Of a stretch of 28,422 bases of DNA, positions 9,931 to 17,215 are shown in pieces. Where the stretch lies: positions 1 through 28,422 of the IMG/VR virus record IMGVR_UViG_3300037585_004962, one strand, 5' to 3'. Both the position numbers and the translations under genes were made by a program. Origin of the DNA: a virus. How positions within the stretch are numbered: position 1 is the first letter of the stretch; every line of letters begins with the position of its first letter. The notes under the pieces are model-generated. The model saw only the letters and a list, made by a program, of their open reading frames with translations. It ran no database searches and was not told the origin of the DNA.

Positions 9931-10150
9931 AACATACCTTCCTTTCTAGTTTATAAGTAGGGAAATCATCATGGAATATTATTTTATTACCATTTCTTCT
10001 AACTTCTGAAAATTTCAAAGGTTCTTCCCATACTCTATTACATAAATTACATAATTTTACAGGGAAATATTCAATTTTGACATTAATATCCCTTAAATTG
10101 TCGTATAATCTCGGTTTTGGAATCCACCAAGGGTTTTTAAACTGGCACAT
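9869..10150 (-). CDS. Small CxxC-CxxC zinc-ribbon-like protein
   Basis: 93 aa, unrecognised. Two cysteine pairs (CNLC at about 34-37 and CYAC at about 73-76) separated by some 35 residues would form a treble-clef or ribbon zinc site. The C-terminus is a basic tail (SSRRKKSK). Such proteins in phage early regions are often nucleic-acid or protein binders; that is a family-level expectation. It starts eight bases after the end of the 48-aa gene. Confidence 0.65.
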   Translation of the reverse strand: MCQFKNPWWIPKPRLYDNLRDINVKIEYFPVKLCNLCNRVWEEPLKFSEVRRNGNKIIFHDDFPTYKLERKVCYACIEEKRDKIYSSRRKKSK

Positions 10151-10158
10151 AATATAAT

Positions 10159-10305
10159 TTACCTCTCTAGATTCTTTTTATCAAGCTTTTTTATAGCCAC
10201 TAGCCTTTGAAATTCTATTTTTCTTAACCTCTTTTCCAGAATTTTTTGTTTCTCTGCTTCTAATTCTTTCGGTATATTGCACCTGCATTTTGGGCATATT
10301 TCCAT
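10159..10305 (-). CDS. Tiny Cys-containing basic helical protein
   Basis: A 48-aa frame with AAGGAG eight bases before ATG. The N-terminus MEICPKCRC holds a CxxCxC cluster, probably part of a zinc site, followed by a long Lys/Arg/Glu helix. It is the first gene after the hairpin at 10336-10363. Function unknown; size, ribosome binding site and tight spacing argue it is real. Confidence 0.55.
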   Translation of the reverse strand: MEICPKCRCNIPKELEAEKQKILEKRLRKIEFQRLVAIKKLDKKNLER

Positions 10306-10335
10306 CTTTTTTCTCCTTATCTAACTAATTGAAAG

Positions 10336-10363
10336 GGGGAGCCGACGAGCAAATCGACTCCCC
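10336..10363 (-). terminator. Strong intergenic hairpin, possible terminator or processing site
   Basis: A 10-bp stem (10336-10345 with 10354-10363, including one G-T pair in the minus-strand RNA) around an 8-base loop lies 10 bases after the stop of the DUF932 gene. The GC-rich stem suits an intrinsic terminator, but on the minus strand it is followed by CTTTCAATT, not a clean T run, so termination may be partial or the hairpin may protect the upstream mRNA. Confidence 0.45.
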
Positions 10364-10372
10364 TTAAGAACA

Positions 10373-11098
10373 TTAAGCTAAATGGGCATGACCCAGAGTA
10401 CTTAACTCTTTATGTAGCTTAATGTGACTACTCATCATACGAGTAGGAGAACAAGTCTTTAGTGCTTCAGTTCCAGCATTATACAATGACCATAGACTGT
10501 CGTCTTCAAATTCCTGATGAGAAGGGTTTTTCCATTCCTTTCTCATTATACTAATTTGTGGAGTATTGATAACACCTTTGCCAAATAACACTCCCATGGT
10601 CTCCCAAGCTCGCTGGTTGTTAATTGGTACTTCTTTCATTATTTCTTTATCTTCTTGTAACTGAACAAATTTATCGTCACTATTGTATAGTACTTTAAAG
10701 ATTAATGAGTTCAATTCATCTAAAATATTCCCTGTATGTTTTCTCATAAATGTAACTTCTCCAGTCATCATTAGATTTTCGCATACAAATACTTTAGCTC
10801 CTACACATACACCTATAGACATAGATTTATCATAGCTATTTCTAAATCCTATAGACATACCTACTTCATCTTCATCATTTTTAAATGTATATGTAGCGAA
10901 CATATGTTGTCCATTTCTAGCCAAACCGAATCTCTTAGAATGTAATTCCTTGTCTATAACACGTTCTCCTATAGAGCCTACATTCATAGCTAAGTCGTAA
11001 TGACTCACTGGTACATATGTATTTGTTGCTTCTGGCATTTCTATTGCTGTTAAGTCATCTAACTTAACTTCTCTTGATGTTATTAATGTAGCTCCCAT
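10373..11098 (-). CDS. DUF932 family protein
   Basis: 241 aa. The pattern VSHYDLAMN, then KRFGLARNGQHMFATYTF, then GMSIGFRNSYDKSMSIGVCV followed by VFVCENLMM is characteristic of DUF932 proteins, common in phage and plasmid replication/recombination regions and of unknown biochemical function. The domain occupies about residues 30-220. Start ATG follows AAGGGG six bases upstream. Its start abuts the stop of the Gp157-like gene, so it belongs to the same transcript as the recombination genes. A strong hairpin follows the stop. Confidence 0.72.
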   Translation of the reverse strand: MGATLITSREVKLDDLTAIEMPEATNTYVPVSHYDLAMNVGSIGERVIDKELHSKRFGLARNGQHMFATYTFKNDEDEVGMSIGFRNSYDKSMSIGVCVGAKVFVCENLMMTGEVTFMRKHTGNILDELNSLIFKVLYNSDDKFVQLQEDKEIMKEVPINNQRAWETMGVLFGKGVINTPQISIMRKEWKNPSHQEFEDDSLWSLYNAGTEALKTCSPTRMMSSHIKLHKELSTLGHAHLA

Positions 11099-11589
11099 TA
11101 TTTTATTCCCCTTACGTATGATTTTTTTACTAATTCAACTCCTGCTATTTCTATTCCTTTCTTTAAATCTTCTAGTATTACTTTCTTTCTAAGCACAGTT
11201 TCTGTTTTTTCATACCAATAAACAGAAGGTATCAAGTCTTCATCTATTATTCTTACTGAACCACCTGACTCAGATACTTTTATAGGATTTAAAGCACTAT
11301 GTTTGGGAAGCTCTCCAGTATTAGAATACATATCTACAGTGTATTGCTTAAGACCTTCTTGCTGCTTCTTTAGGAACTTAACATACCTCTGAGCTTTCTT
11401 TATTTGTTTACTAAAGATATCTATTTCTGCTTCCATATCTTGATAGAAGAAATAAATACCATCTTCTTTCTTACTTCTTTCTGCTACAAGTTCATCAATT
11501 TTAGCTTGTATATCAGCATCATCAAATATCTCATATTCATTATGTGCTAAAACTAAATCTCTTGTTATTTCGCTGAGCTTCCTAGCCAT
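11098..11589 (-). CDS. Siphovirus Gp157-like protein
   Basis: 163 aa, matching the Gp157 family layout: an N-terminal acidic helix, a long coiled coil (about 45-90), then the conserved C-terminal half with SVRIIDEDLIPSVYW (about 110-124) and a closing KKGIEIAGVELVKKSYVRG. Gp157 proteins are phage recombination-cluster proteins often found beside Sak-type ATPases and SSBs, and some were linked to resistance to Sfi21-type phages; their biochemical role is not established. AAGGAG precedes ATG. It sits directly downstream of the primase-helicase gene. Confidence 0.75.
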   Translation of the reverse strand: MARKLSEITRDLVLAHNEYEIFDDADIQAKIDELVAERSKKEDGIYFFYQDMEAEIDIFSKQIKKAQRYVKFLKKQQEGLKQYTVDMYSNTGELPKHSALNPIKVSESGGSVRIIDEDLIPSVYWYEKTETVLRKKVILEDLKKGIEIAGVELVKKSYVRGIK

Positions 11590-11600
11590 TCTTGTTCTCC

Positions 11601-13382
11601 TTATTCTAGTATTAATTCCCCAGTAGGTAAGTTTCTTGTGCTCTCTAACTTACAATTATTAGGGAAAAGTGTTAATGTTAATGATTCTTTCTCTCTATTA
11701 GCTGTTGTTTTAACTGTTAATTGCTTTACTAAGCCATCAGGTGTTTTAACTGGACTAAGCGAAAGTATTTTATTTGCATTGTAAGCAATTCTAAAAGAAC
11801 CTCTAGATGAAGATATATCCATACCTTCTCTCATAGCTGTTTTACTTATTTCACTTACTGCAAATACTATCACATTCTGTTGTATTGCTAGTTCCATTAA
11901 AGACTGAGATACTTCTTCTAACTTAGCATTAGCATCTTTTTGTGTAGAAGAGAATAAACCCATATGGTCTACTACAACTATCTCTGGCTTAACTGATAGC
12001 ATCTGTATCTTCTTCGATAGCTCTCTTGCATCACAAGAATTATAATCAACTGTTAGCCAATCAAAGTCTTTAGATATACCTCTTAGCTTTCCACTTTTAT
12101 GCATTTCTTTTATCTCATCATCTTCTTTTTCTAAGTGCATTGAAAGGAATCTCTGCCATATTTGTCTTGGAGACATTTCTAATTCAAGAAAGTATGTAGG
12201 TCTAGCTAACTGATGCATCCAGTTTTGTAATAGCATAGTCTTCATAGATTTAGGTGGTGCTTGTAAGATAACTACTTCTCCAGGATATATAGGGAAGTCT
12301 TTACCATACAAATCACCTAGATTAACTCCTCCTATATCTGAATCATAAAAATCTAACAATACATTTTCCATTTCTTTAGCAGACATAGCTCCTTGAGACT
12401 TTTTCATTTTGAATAATTTGCAAGTATTCTTACAATATTTATCCATTACAGCATCAGCACAACCATATCTATTTCCTTTACCTCCATGTGCTTCATAGGC
12501 AGAGTTTACTATACCATCTAATTCTTTCTGTGTGAAAGGCTTATTAGGCATATCAACTTTCTTTCTCCAAGTTTCCATTAAAACTCTTACCATATCTTCT
12601 GGATACAACCATCGTAACCAAGCTGATAATCTTAAAGCAACTGCATGTCTATTTCCATATCCAGTTCCTTTTAACATATCTGATATACATGGATAATTAG
12701 TAGGGTCTGGATTTCTTCCATAGTCTTTAACTATTATATTATCATATTTCTTTATTTTTCTTTTAGTTACATTGAAAGGAGGATTCATTGTCTCATAATC
12801 TTCTAGTTGATTATCATGTTCCCTTGAGCATTTAGCAAACTCTAGAACATCCTCTATCTTACCGTGTAATTGATGAGGTTTTAATTGTACTTTCCATAAA
12901 CCAGACTTGTTATTTCTTGTATTAAGACATCTTATAATACGTGTCTTGTCTGTTACAGAGGGGTCGGCTATTTCAAATATTCCTTTTTCAGTCAGTTCAT
13001 CTTTTACTTTTAAGTGAAGATTTTCACATGGCTCCCAAGTAAAACATTTACCTGATATTCCTATATGAAATCCAGTTCCACTAAAGTATACATTATAAGT
13101 ATCAATTCCCAAGTCTTCTAATAATTGTGTCAATGCGATAGTTTTTTGTCTTGCTCTTTCTGGATTATTACCATCTATATCTAAAAGATATTCATCAGGC
13201 ATATATATTTTTCCATCATATCCAGATAAGCTTTTCTTTTTCTTTATATATTCTTTTACATCTTCGTCATATTCCCATAAGGAATGGAATGTGTCTTTAG
13301 CAACATTCATCCATTTAGATACATCTGCACTATCCATAAAATGATGTCTGTTAGCTAAACCAAAGGCAAATTCTCGTATCAT
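11601..13382 (-). CDS. Bifunctional AEP-type primase / DnaB-like helicase
   Basis: 593 aa from ATG at 13382, chosen because AGGAG lies eight bases upstream; a longer TTG frame lacks this. N-terminal primase of the archaeo-eukaryotic type: LLDIDG (Asp68, Asp70) and SGTGFHI (101-107, His106), then RCLNTRNNKSGLWK. A PriCT-like helical region and a Cys cluster (YGC...YC...TC) follow. C-terminal RecA-like helicase: Walker A region APPKSMKT (375-382), Walker B EIVVVDH, and later SEISKTA and SSSRGSF typical of DnaB-type helicases. It should prime and unwind at the phage fork. The Walker A lacks its usual glycine before Lys (SMKT instead of SGKT). Downstream of the SSB-like gene in the same transcript. 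Confidence 0.82.
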   Translation of the reverse strand: MIREFAFGLANRHHFMDSADVSKWMNVAKDTFHSLWEYDEDVKEYIKKKKSLSGYDGKIYMPDEYLLDIDGNNPERARQKTIALTQLLEDLGIDTYNVYFSGTGFHIGISGKCFTWEPCENLHLKVKDELTEKGIFEIADPSVTDKTRIIRCLNTRNNKSGLWKVQLKPHQLHGKIEDVLEFAKCSREHDNQLEDYETMNPPFNVTKRKIKKYDNIIVKDYGRNPDPTNYPCISDMLKGTGYGNRHAVALRLSAWLRWLYPEDMVRVLMETWRKKVDMPNKPFTQKELDGIVNSAYEAHGGKGNRYGCADAVMDKYCKNTCKLFKMKKSQGAMSAKEMENVLLDFYDSDIGGVNLGDLYGKDFPIYPGEVVILQAPPKSMKTMLLQNWMHQLARPTYFLELEMSPRQIWQRFLSMHLEKEDDEIKEMHKSGKLRGISKDFDWLTVDYNSCDARELSKKIQMLSVKPEIVVVDHMGLFSSTQKDANAKLEEVSQSLMELAIQQNVIVFAVSEISKTAMREGMDISSSRGSFRIAYNANKILSLSPVKTPDGLVKQLTVKTTANREKESLTLTLFPNNCKLESTRNLPTGELILE

Positions 13383-13405
13383 ATCTTGTTCTCCTGTTGG
13401 TTTAT

Positions 13406-13450
13406 AAAGGGGCAATCATTCGATAGCATTGCTCTCTAGACTACCCCTTT
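13406..13450 (-). other. Nested intergenic hairpin before primase-helicase
   Basis: AAAGGGG (13406-13412) pairs with CCCCTTT (13444-13450), and inside it CAAT (13413-13416) pairs with ATTG (13428-13431). In the minus-strand RNA this structure lies between the SSB-like stop and the primase-helicase ribosome binding site (AACAGGAGA). It may set relative expression or mRNA stability; there is no T run to support termination. Confidence 0.45.
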
Positions 13451-13458
13451 AAGGTTAT

Positions 13459-13986
13459 TTAGAATGGTGCATCATTATCAGTTTTATTTGCAACTGAACT
13501 TCCTATATTAGGCTGTACCCAATCTACAAAGTATTTTTCTGCTCTACCTTTCCAATAATTAACATCATTTTCTTTGAAGGTATCTAAGGAACCTTTAAAT
13601 TCTACAGGCACCACTCTTTGTAATACTCTTGAATAACCTTCTTCATTTTTATATAAGTAAATCCAGAGATTTTTATCAACTAGATTAGTGGCTGTGTCAT
13701 CTATTTTTACAATATGTTCTCCATCTGCAGTTCCGTCTGATACTTCGGTGATACCAGCATTTGCATATCTAAATAAATTAGCAATTGCAAATTCTTCACC
13801 TTCCTTATTACTTTTAGCATACATTCTTAAGTTAAAGTTATCTGGATATTCATTAAACCAAACATCTATATACTTAGCACCATTATCTAATGAACCATAT
13901 GTAGCTTTAGATATATTAACTTTATGCCATCCTGGTTCAAAATTGCCAGAGCTTGTTCCCTTTTTTACAGTCATTGTTATTGCCAT
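13459..13986 (-). CDS. Single-stranded DNA-binding protein-like
   Basis: 175 aa. The N-terminal two-thirds is rich in alternating beta-type stretches (WHKVNISKATYG, KYIDVWFNEY, FNLRMYAK). The protein ends in an acidic tail with DNDAPF (170-175), like the DDDIPF tip that bacterial SSBs use to recruit partners. The gene overlaps the stop of the Sak4-like ATPase gene (TAATG), and Sak4-type ATPases are typically encoded beside SSBs and work with them. It may alternatively belong to a DUF669-like phage family; ssDNA binding is still the most likely role. The start follows GGAGG inside the ATPase gene. Confidence 0.65.
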   Translation of the reverse strand: MAITMTVKKGTSSGNFEPGWHKVNISKATYGSLDNGAKYIDVWFNEYPDNFNLRMYAKSNKEGEEFAIANLFRYANAGITEVSDGTADGEHIVKIDDTATNLVDKNLWIYLYKNEEGYSRVLQRVVPVEFKGSLDTFKENDVNYWKGRAEKYFVDWVQPNIGSSVANKTDNDAPF

Positions 13987-14738
13987 TATTCATTACCTCC
14001 ACTGTTTATTGTTTTTAGACTTAATGTTTTACCACTTCCAGGGTCACCAATACATAATACTTTAGCATTACCCCATCCTTTCTTTTCCACTACTCCGAAT
14101 ATACTAGCATAATCCTGCTTCATTTCTGCATTCAATACTTGACTTCTATCTTTTGCATGGCAGTATCTTTCATCTCTAGCAGTTACCCATATATAGTTTC
14201 GCTTACCTGTTTTATCTTTTTCTACTTTAGTATACAGGACAAAGTCAAACCATTTACCTATATCTTCTTTAGTGGAACCTTCTATAGCAGGATACATTTT
14301 CTGCAAACCTAGCTCATCATCTTTGATAGGCTTAGCATGAGTGTTCACTATTACACTACACGGTAATTGATTAACTACATTCATGAGGATATCTAATTGA
14401 TTCTTTATTTGTCCCCATTGTTGAATAGTTAGTTTATCTTTACCTGCCTGTAGTTCTCTTTGATACTTCTTAACTAGCTCTGTACCAGTATCTAAGACTA
14501 TACAATCCACATCTACACCTTGCTTTTTAACCCATTTAGTAGATTCCTGTGGAACTGTTACAGCTCCTATTTTAACTTCTTCTTTTACTACTTTTCGTTC
14601 AAACAGGCTACCTAATAGCTTCTTAAAATCACTGTAGTTATCAAATTGCAACATTGGGTATCCAAATTGGCTTTTGATATCTTCAGGACTTCCAAGAGAC
14701 TTGTATCCCTGTTCAAAGTCTATATATAAGACTTTCAT
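13986..14738 (-). CDS. Sak4-like RecA-fold ATPase, apparently circularly permuted
   Basis: 250 aa. Every Sak4/RecA-like motif is present, but in rotated order. The protein begins MKVLYIDFEQG (the strand with the DxExG motif that normally follows the P-loop), continues with Walker B CIVLDTG (Asp83), a sensor strand VIVNTHAK (129-136) and the Sak4-type VTARDERY...AKDR block (185-198). Only then comes the P-loop strand AKVLCIGDPGSGKTLSLKTI (Walker A 231-238), 12 residues before the stop. Joined end to end, C- and N-termini recreate the ordinary spacing. The start is fixed by AGGAG five bases before ATG; a GTG six bases upstream overlaps that site. It should bind ATP and assist strand annealing or exchange with the SSB encoded immediately downstream. 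Function is inferred from family; the permutation is read directly. Confidence 0.78.
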   Translation of the reverse strand: MKVLYIDFEQGYKSLGSPEDIKSQFGYPMLQFDNYSDFKKLLGSLFERKVVKEEVKIGAVTVPQESTKWVKKQGVDVDCIVLDTGTELVKKYQRELQAGKDKLTIQQWGQIKNQLDILMNVVNQLPCSVIVNTHAKPIKDDELGLQKMYPAIEGSTKEDIGKWFDFVLYTKVEKDKTGKRNYIWVTARDERYCHAKDRSQVLNAEMKQDYASIFGVVEKKGWGNAKVLCIGDPGSGKTLSLKTINSGGNE

Positions 14739-14783
14739 CGGCACTCCTTTTTTGTTTTGGTTGATTTTTAGACGAACTTTAAT

Positions 14784-15014
14784 TTACATGTTTTCAGTAT
14801 TTTTTCCTAGAGAAGATTGTATGTTTTCTAGCATAATCTTTATATCAAATATCTCTAGTTTAGTACTTGTCATTTTACCTACAAGTTCTTCTGGGATTTC
14901 TGATATATGAGGATGTTCGCTAATGAAATTATGAACCCATTGAAGAGTTTCTTCGCATTCTTTGAAGACTTCCATACATCTATCTATTACTTGCTTTGCT
15001 TTGCCATTTTCCAT
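14784..15014 (-). CDS. Small helical protein upstream of the ATPase
   Basis: 76 aa, unrecognised, all-helical in appearance with Glu/Lys/Ile/Leu repeats and two Cys. AGGAG lies seven bases before ATG. It is 45 bases upstream of the permuted ATPase and overlaps the 55-aa gene upstream. No sequence motif tells its function. Confidence 0.6.
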   Translation of the reverse strand: MENGKAKQVIDRCMEVFKECEETLQWVHNFISEHPHISEIPEELVGKMTSTKLEIFDIKIMLENIQSSLGKNTENM

Positions 15015-15147
15015 ACTCTCTCCTGTATATACGTTTTGTTTTTATCTTATTAAATTGTGATAAATTGGGATAGAACTCCATATCATAACCTAACTCATAT
15101 CCACAATCATCAAGCCAATCTTCTAAAGCAGCTTTAGTCTTCCCCAT
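14980..15147 (-). CDS. Small hypothetical protein (55 aa)
   Basis: Starts at ATG after AAGGAAGG and overlaps both neighbours in different frames. The N-terminal half is acidic and aromatic (EDWLDDCGYELGYDMEFY), the C-terminal half basic. Not recognised. The overlaps and ribosome binding site support a real gene. Confidence 0.5.
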   Translation of the reverse strand: MGKTKAALEDWLDDCGYELGYDMEFYPNLSQFNKIKTKRIYRREYGKWQSKASNR

Positions 15148-15313
15148 TATCTACCTTCCTTACCAGCATCCAATCACCTTTATGCATAGTGTGATTTAAT
15201 ATTTTTTGCTGAACTTCTACATTACTTAATTCACCATCTTCCCATAACTCTTCTTGAGGAATTTCTTCATGGGTAGCTCCCCAATCCTGATTATGAACTA
15301 CTTTAAATATCAT
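15134..15313 (-). CDS. Small acidic hypothetical protein (59 aa)
   Basis: ATG follows GGAGG (AGGAGGTGAAG). Sequence MIFKVVHNQDW then a Glu-rich middle and HTMHKGDWMLVRKV, suggesting a small alpha/beta fold. Overlaps the upstream gene by ATGA and the downstream gene by 14 bases. Function unknown. Confidence 0.55.
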   Translation of the reverse strand: MIFKVVHNQDWGATHEEIPQEELWEDGELSNVEVQQKILNHTMHKGDWMLVRKVDNGED

Positions 15314-15489
15314 TCTTCACCTCCTGCCCATACTAGTTTTTTACCATAGTCATTAGCTACTTTCTTTAATAAGATAGTAGTATAATGTTTTTTATCTGAT
15401 GTCATTTCACCTACAAAGCCTTCAACAAATAGATATTCTATAGCATCAAGACATTCTTTTTTGCTTACTTTATTTAGTTGCTTAGCCAT
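15310..15489 (-). CDS. Small hypothetical protein (59 aa)
   Basis: ATG at 15489 has AGGAG six bases upstream. A basic N-terminus is followed by a helical segment (CLDAIEYLFVEGF) and a basic C-terminal half. It overlaps the 183-aa gene upstream by 8 bases and the next gene by ATGA. Not recognised. Confidence 0.55.
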   Translation of the reverse strand: MAKQLNKVSKKECLDAIEYLFVEGFVGEMTSDKKHYTTILLKKVANDYGKKLVWAGGEE

Positions 15490-16033
15490 TATATTCTCCT
15501 AACAACTTTATGTCAGCTTTTCCAAGGATATTGTTTAATCCATCTCTAAGCTCATTTAAGTCATTAAGCCCATATAAGAAATCAAGAGCTTCTTGCTTCT
15601 TAGCTTTAATATTAGCAATTTGCCTATTCAGTTTAGAACCCATATTCTTTTCTTTCATAGTTTCTTGATGTAATTGCTTGAAAGCTAGATTCATATCATC
15701 AGACTTAGATAATTGAGATGAGTTACTTACAGTAGTATATTTTAAATTATGTTCCCAGCCTTGTTTCTCCTTAGGAAGAGCCTCTTTTAAAGTTTGAACT
15801 ATTGGTAATAAATCTTTTTCTAAGCTATCTAGTTCTCTACATAATTTTGTATATTTAGCTAACTTAGTATTTACTTTAAGATTATTTAAATATAAAGTAT
15901 GCTCTCTCTTAGTTATTTCAACTATCTTTGATGCATTAACATATTTGATATCGGATATCTGTTCATTACAAGCATCACTTATTCTTCCTTCGAAGTATTT
16001 TCTTTGACTGACTGTTATAGCTTTCTTTTTCAT
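15482..16033 (-). CDS. Helical coiled-coil hypothetical protein (183 aa)
   Basis: Lys/Leu/Glu-rich, with helices over almost its full length; the region 35-85 and the C-terminal 50 residues look like coiled coils. No membrane or catalytic motif. ATG follows AAGGAG. It lies between a zinc-ribbon gene and tiny genes in the leftward transcript. Function unknown; a DNA-structural or accessory protein is possible but unsupported. Confidence 0.7.
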   Translation of the reverse strand: MKKKAITVSQRKYFEGRISDACNEQISDIKYVNASKIVEITKREHTLYLNNLKVNTKLAKYTKLCRELDSLEKDLLPIVQTLKEALPKEKQGWEHNLKYTTVSNSSQLSKSDDMNLAFKQLHQETMKEKNMGSKLNRQIANIKAKKQEALDFLYGLNDLNELRDGLNNILGKADIKLLGEYNG

Positions 16034-16191
16034 TATTTATCTCCTTGTATGGTTTTCTTTTTATTAATATCTCCACGTGCTATTACAGGAGTCTTGCATC
16101 TTCTACAAAACCCCTTTCTTCTGAATTGTTCTATACCATATAATTTGCCGCACTTACATCTTATATGTTTATCTAGATTACTTGACATCAT
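16033..16191 (-). CDS. Com-like small zinc-ribbon protein
   Basis: 52 aa from the first of two adjacent ATGs. The core IRCKCGKLYGI...GFCRRCKTPV has a CxC and a CxxC pair spaced as in the Com family of phage zinc-binding proteins (Mu Com activates translation of mom by binding mRNA). There is no mom-like gene in view, so only the fold can be suggested. It overlaps the upstream 99-aa gene and ends TAATG with the next. No strong ribosome binding site, so it is probably translated by coupling. Confidence 0.6.
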   Translation of the reverse strand: MMSSNLDKHIRCKCGKLYGIEQFRRKGFCRRCKTPVIARGDINKKKTIQGDK

Positions 16192-16477
16192 GCCATGTAG
16201 TCCATTTATCTAATTTATCAAAGTCAATATCAAGCCATATAGTTGAATTGTCTGATATAGATATTTGAAGTCTATATTCCCTTGCATTATGAGGCATATC
16301 AAATACAACTGGATAAATAGTATCATCTGGTTGCTTATCAACATGTCCTTGTAAAAGATTAGTGTATACAGACCTATTTTTATCTGTATCTTCTGCATGA
16401 TGTGCTGCTTTCATTAGTCCCTCTTTATTAAAGGCTCTTATTACATTTCTCTCAGTTACGGGTATCCCTTTAGTCAT
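16178..16477 (-). CDS. Hypothetical protein (99 aa)
   Basis: Unrecognised. The N-terminal half looks helical and basic; the C-terminal half is beta-rich and acidic (YRLQISISDNSTIWLDIDFDKLDKW). AAGGAG lies nine bases before ATG. It follows the 71-aa gene directly and overlaps the zinc-ribbon gene by 14 bases. Function unknown. Confidence 0.6.
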   Translation of the reverse strand: MTKGIPVTERNVIRAFNKEGLMKAAHHAEDTDKNRSVYTNLLQGHVDKQPDDTIYPVVFDMPHNAREYRLQISISDNSTIWLDIDFDKLDKWTTWHDVK

Positions 16478-16692
16478 TAGTATTTACTCCTTAGTTTTAA
16501 GTATCTTGACTGTTCAAGTCTCCAATTACGGACAGACTCCCTTAAGTCATTTAATTCCATTTTTAATACTTTGTTTTCTTCTTTTAGTAATGCTGCTTCA
16601 TCACAATATTTATTAACATTTTCACGAAGCTTCTTTACTAAGGCTTTACCTGACAATGGTACTTTTTTAGTAGCTGGTAGTTTCTTAGTCAT
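16477..16692 (-). CDS. Small basic coiled-coil protein (71 aa)
   Basis: Start ATG at 16692 is chosen for GGGAG six bases upstream; a longer frame begins in the leader. A basic N-terminus (TKKLPATKK) is followed by a heptad-rich helix (AALLKEENKVLKMELNDL). It is the first gene after the structured RNA segment at 16723-17040 and carries the shared leader motif. Function unknown. Confidence 0.6.
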   Translation of the reverse strand: MTKKLPATKKVPLSGKALVKKLRENVNKYCDEAALLKEENKVLKMELNDLRESVRNWRLEQSRYLKLRSKY

Positions 16693-16698
16693 TATTAT

Positions 16699-16722
16699 CT
16701 CCCTGTTAGTGTTCATTAAAAA
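16699..16722 (-). repeat. Shared leader motif, copy A
   Basis: Minus-strand AATGAACACTAACAGGGAGA ends in the ribosome binding site of the 71-aa gene. A near-identical block lies at 18796-18816 and a looser one at 20762-20793. All three directly follow GC-richer noncoding segments. Confidence 0.55.
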
Positions 16723-17040
16723 TTATAAGAATCTGCCCCACTAGTCTCCGTAAATGGCCGACATCGTGTTTTTGTCGTAGTCTAGGCTTCAAATCCTATC
16801 ACCGAATGACAGATTCTTAATTTAGTAGAGGTGGCTTGACCCTCGTTAGATAGCATACCGCTTTGTTCGACATCTGCTACACATACCATTTTTCAGGTAT
16901 CCCTCCAGCCTTATACTGCTACTCTTAATAGCTTTCAGCTTTCCGTATTTTCCCTTGCAGATAGTTACCACGGGCTCTTCTCGCCTGTCAATATCTTTAT
17001 AATGGAATAATCCATCACCTCTCCCCTCCGACGAGATAAA
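16723..17040 (-). ncRNA. Candidate structured RNA, two domains
   Basis: A 360-base gap between small genes, GC-richer than its surroundings. Domain 1: a perfect 9-bp stem, AAGAATCTG 16727-16735 with CAGATTCTT 16810-16818. Domain 2: CACCTCT 17016-17022 with AGAGGTG 16827-16833 closes about 190 bases that contain a 5-bp hairpin with a 4-base loop (17002-17015), ATCTGC/GCAGAT (16872-16877 with 16957-16962) and inside it ATACC/GGTAT (16883-16900). Strand is assumed from flanking genes. A 65-codon frame (17043-16846) lacks a ribosome binding site and is crossed by these stems. No tRNA or known riboswitch core was recognised. Confidence 0.55.
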
Positions 17041-17053
17041 CATCTCTGTTTAC

Positions 17054-17215
17054 CTAAAATGTCTCAGCTATCTCTTTTGCTACTTGTAATACTTCGTCAA
17101 AGGTGTATTCTACTTCTTTAAAGTCTACTGTTTTTCTTTCTTTATCTATTTCAACAGTAACTTTCTCTCTCTTTAGTATTATTTTACCATCTATCATTTG
17201 TTCATCTCTCTTCAT
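17054..17215 (-). CDS. Small charged hypothetical protein (53 aa)
   Basis: Starts by ATGA overlap with the stop of the C2H2-type gene. Alternating beta-type, highly charged sequence (KIILKREKVTVEIDKERKTVDF) followed by a C-terminal helix. Not recognised. Coupled translation with the zinc-finger gene suggests a joint role. Confidence 0.55.
   Translation of the reverse strand: MKRDEQMIDGKIILKREKVTVEIDKERKTVDFKEVEYTFDEVLQVAKEIAETF

Noticed and set aside
13986-14744. Two-residue longer GTG start for the permuted ATPase
   Set aside because: The GTG overlaps the AGGAG site that is correctly spaced for the ATG at 14738. Either start leaves the rotated motif order unchanged.
16727-16818. tRNA-like segment: perfect acceptor-like stem and a GGCTTCAAATCC stretch resembling a T arm
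   Set aside because: The T-arm match has an extra base, about ten bases separate it from the closing stem, the stem is 9 bp, and no proper anticodon or D arm can be drawn on either strand.
16846-17043. 65-codon leftward frame with a CxxC near its end
   Set aside because: No ribosome binding site, composition unlike neighbouring genes, and several perfect hairpins cross it. A structured RNA explains it better, though a protein is not excluded.
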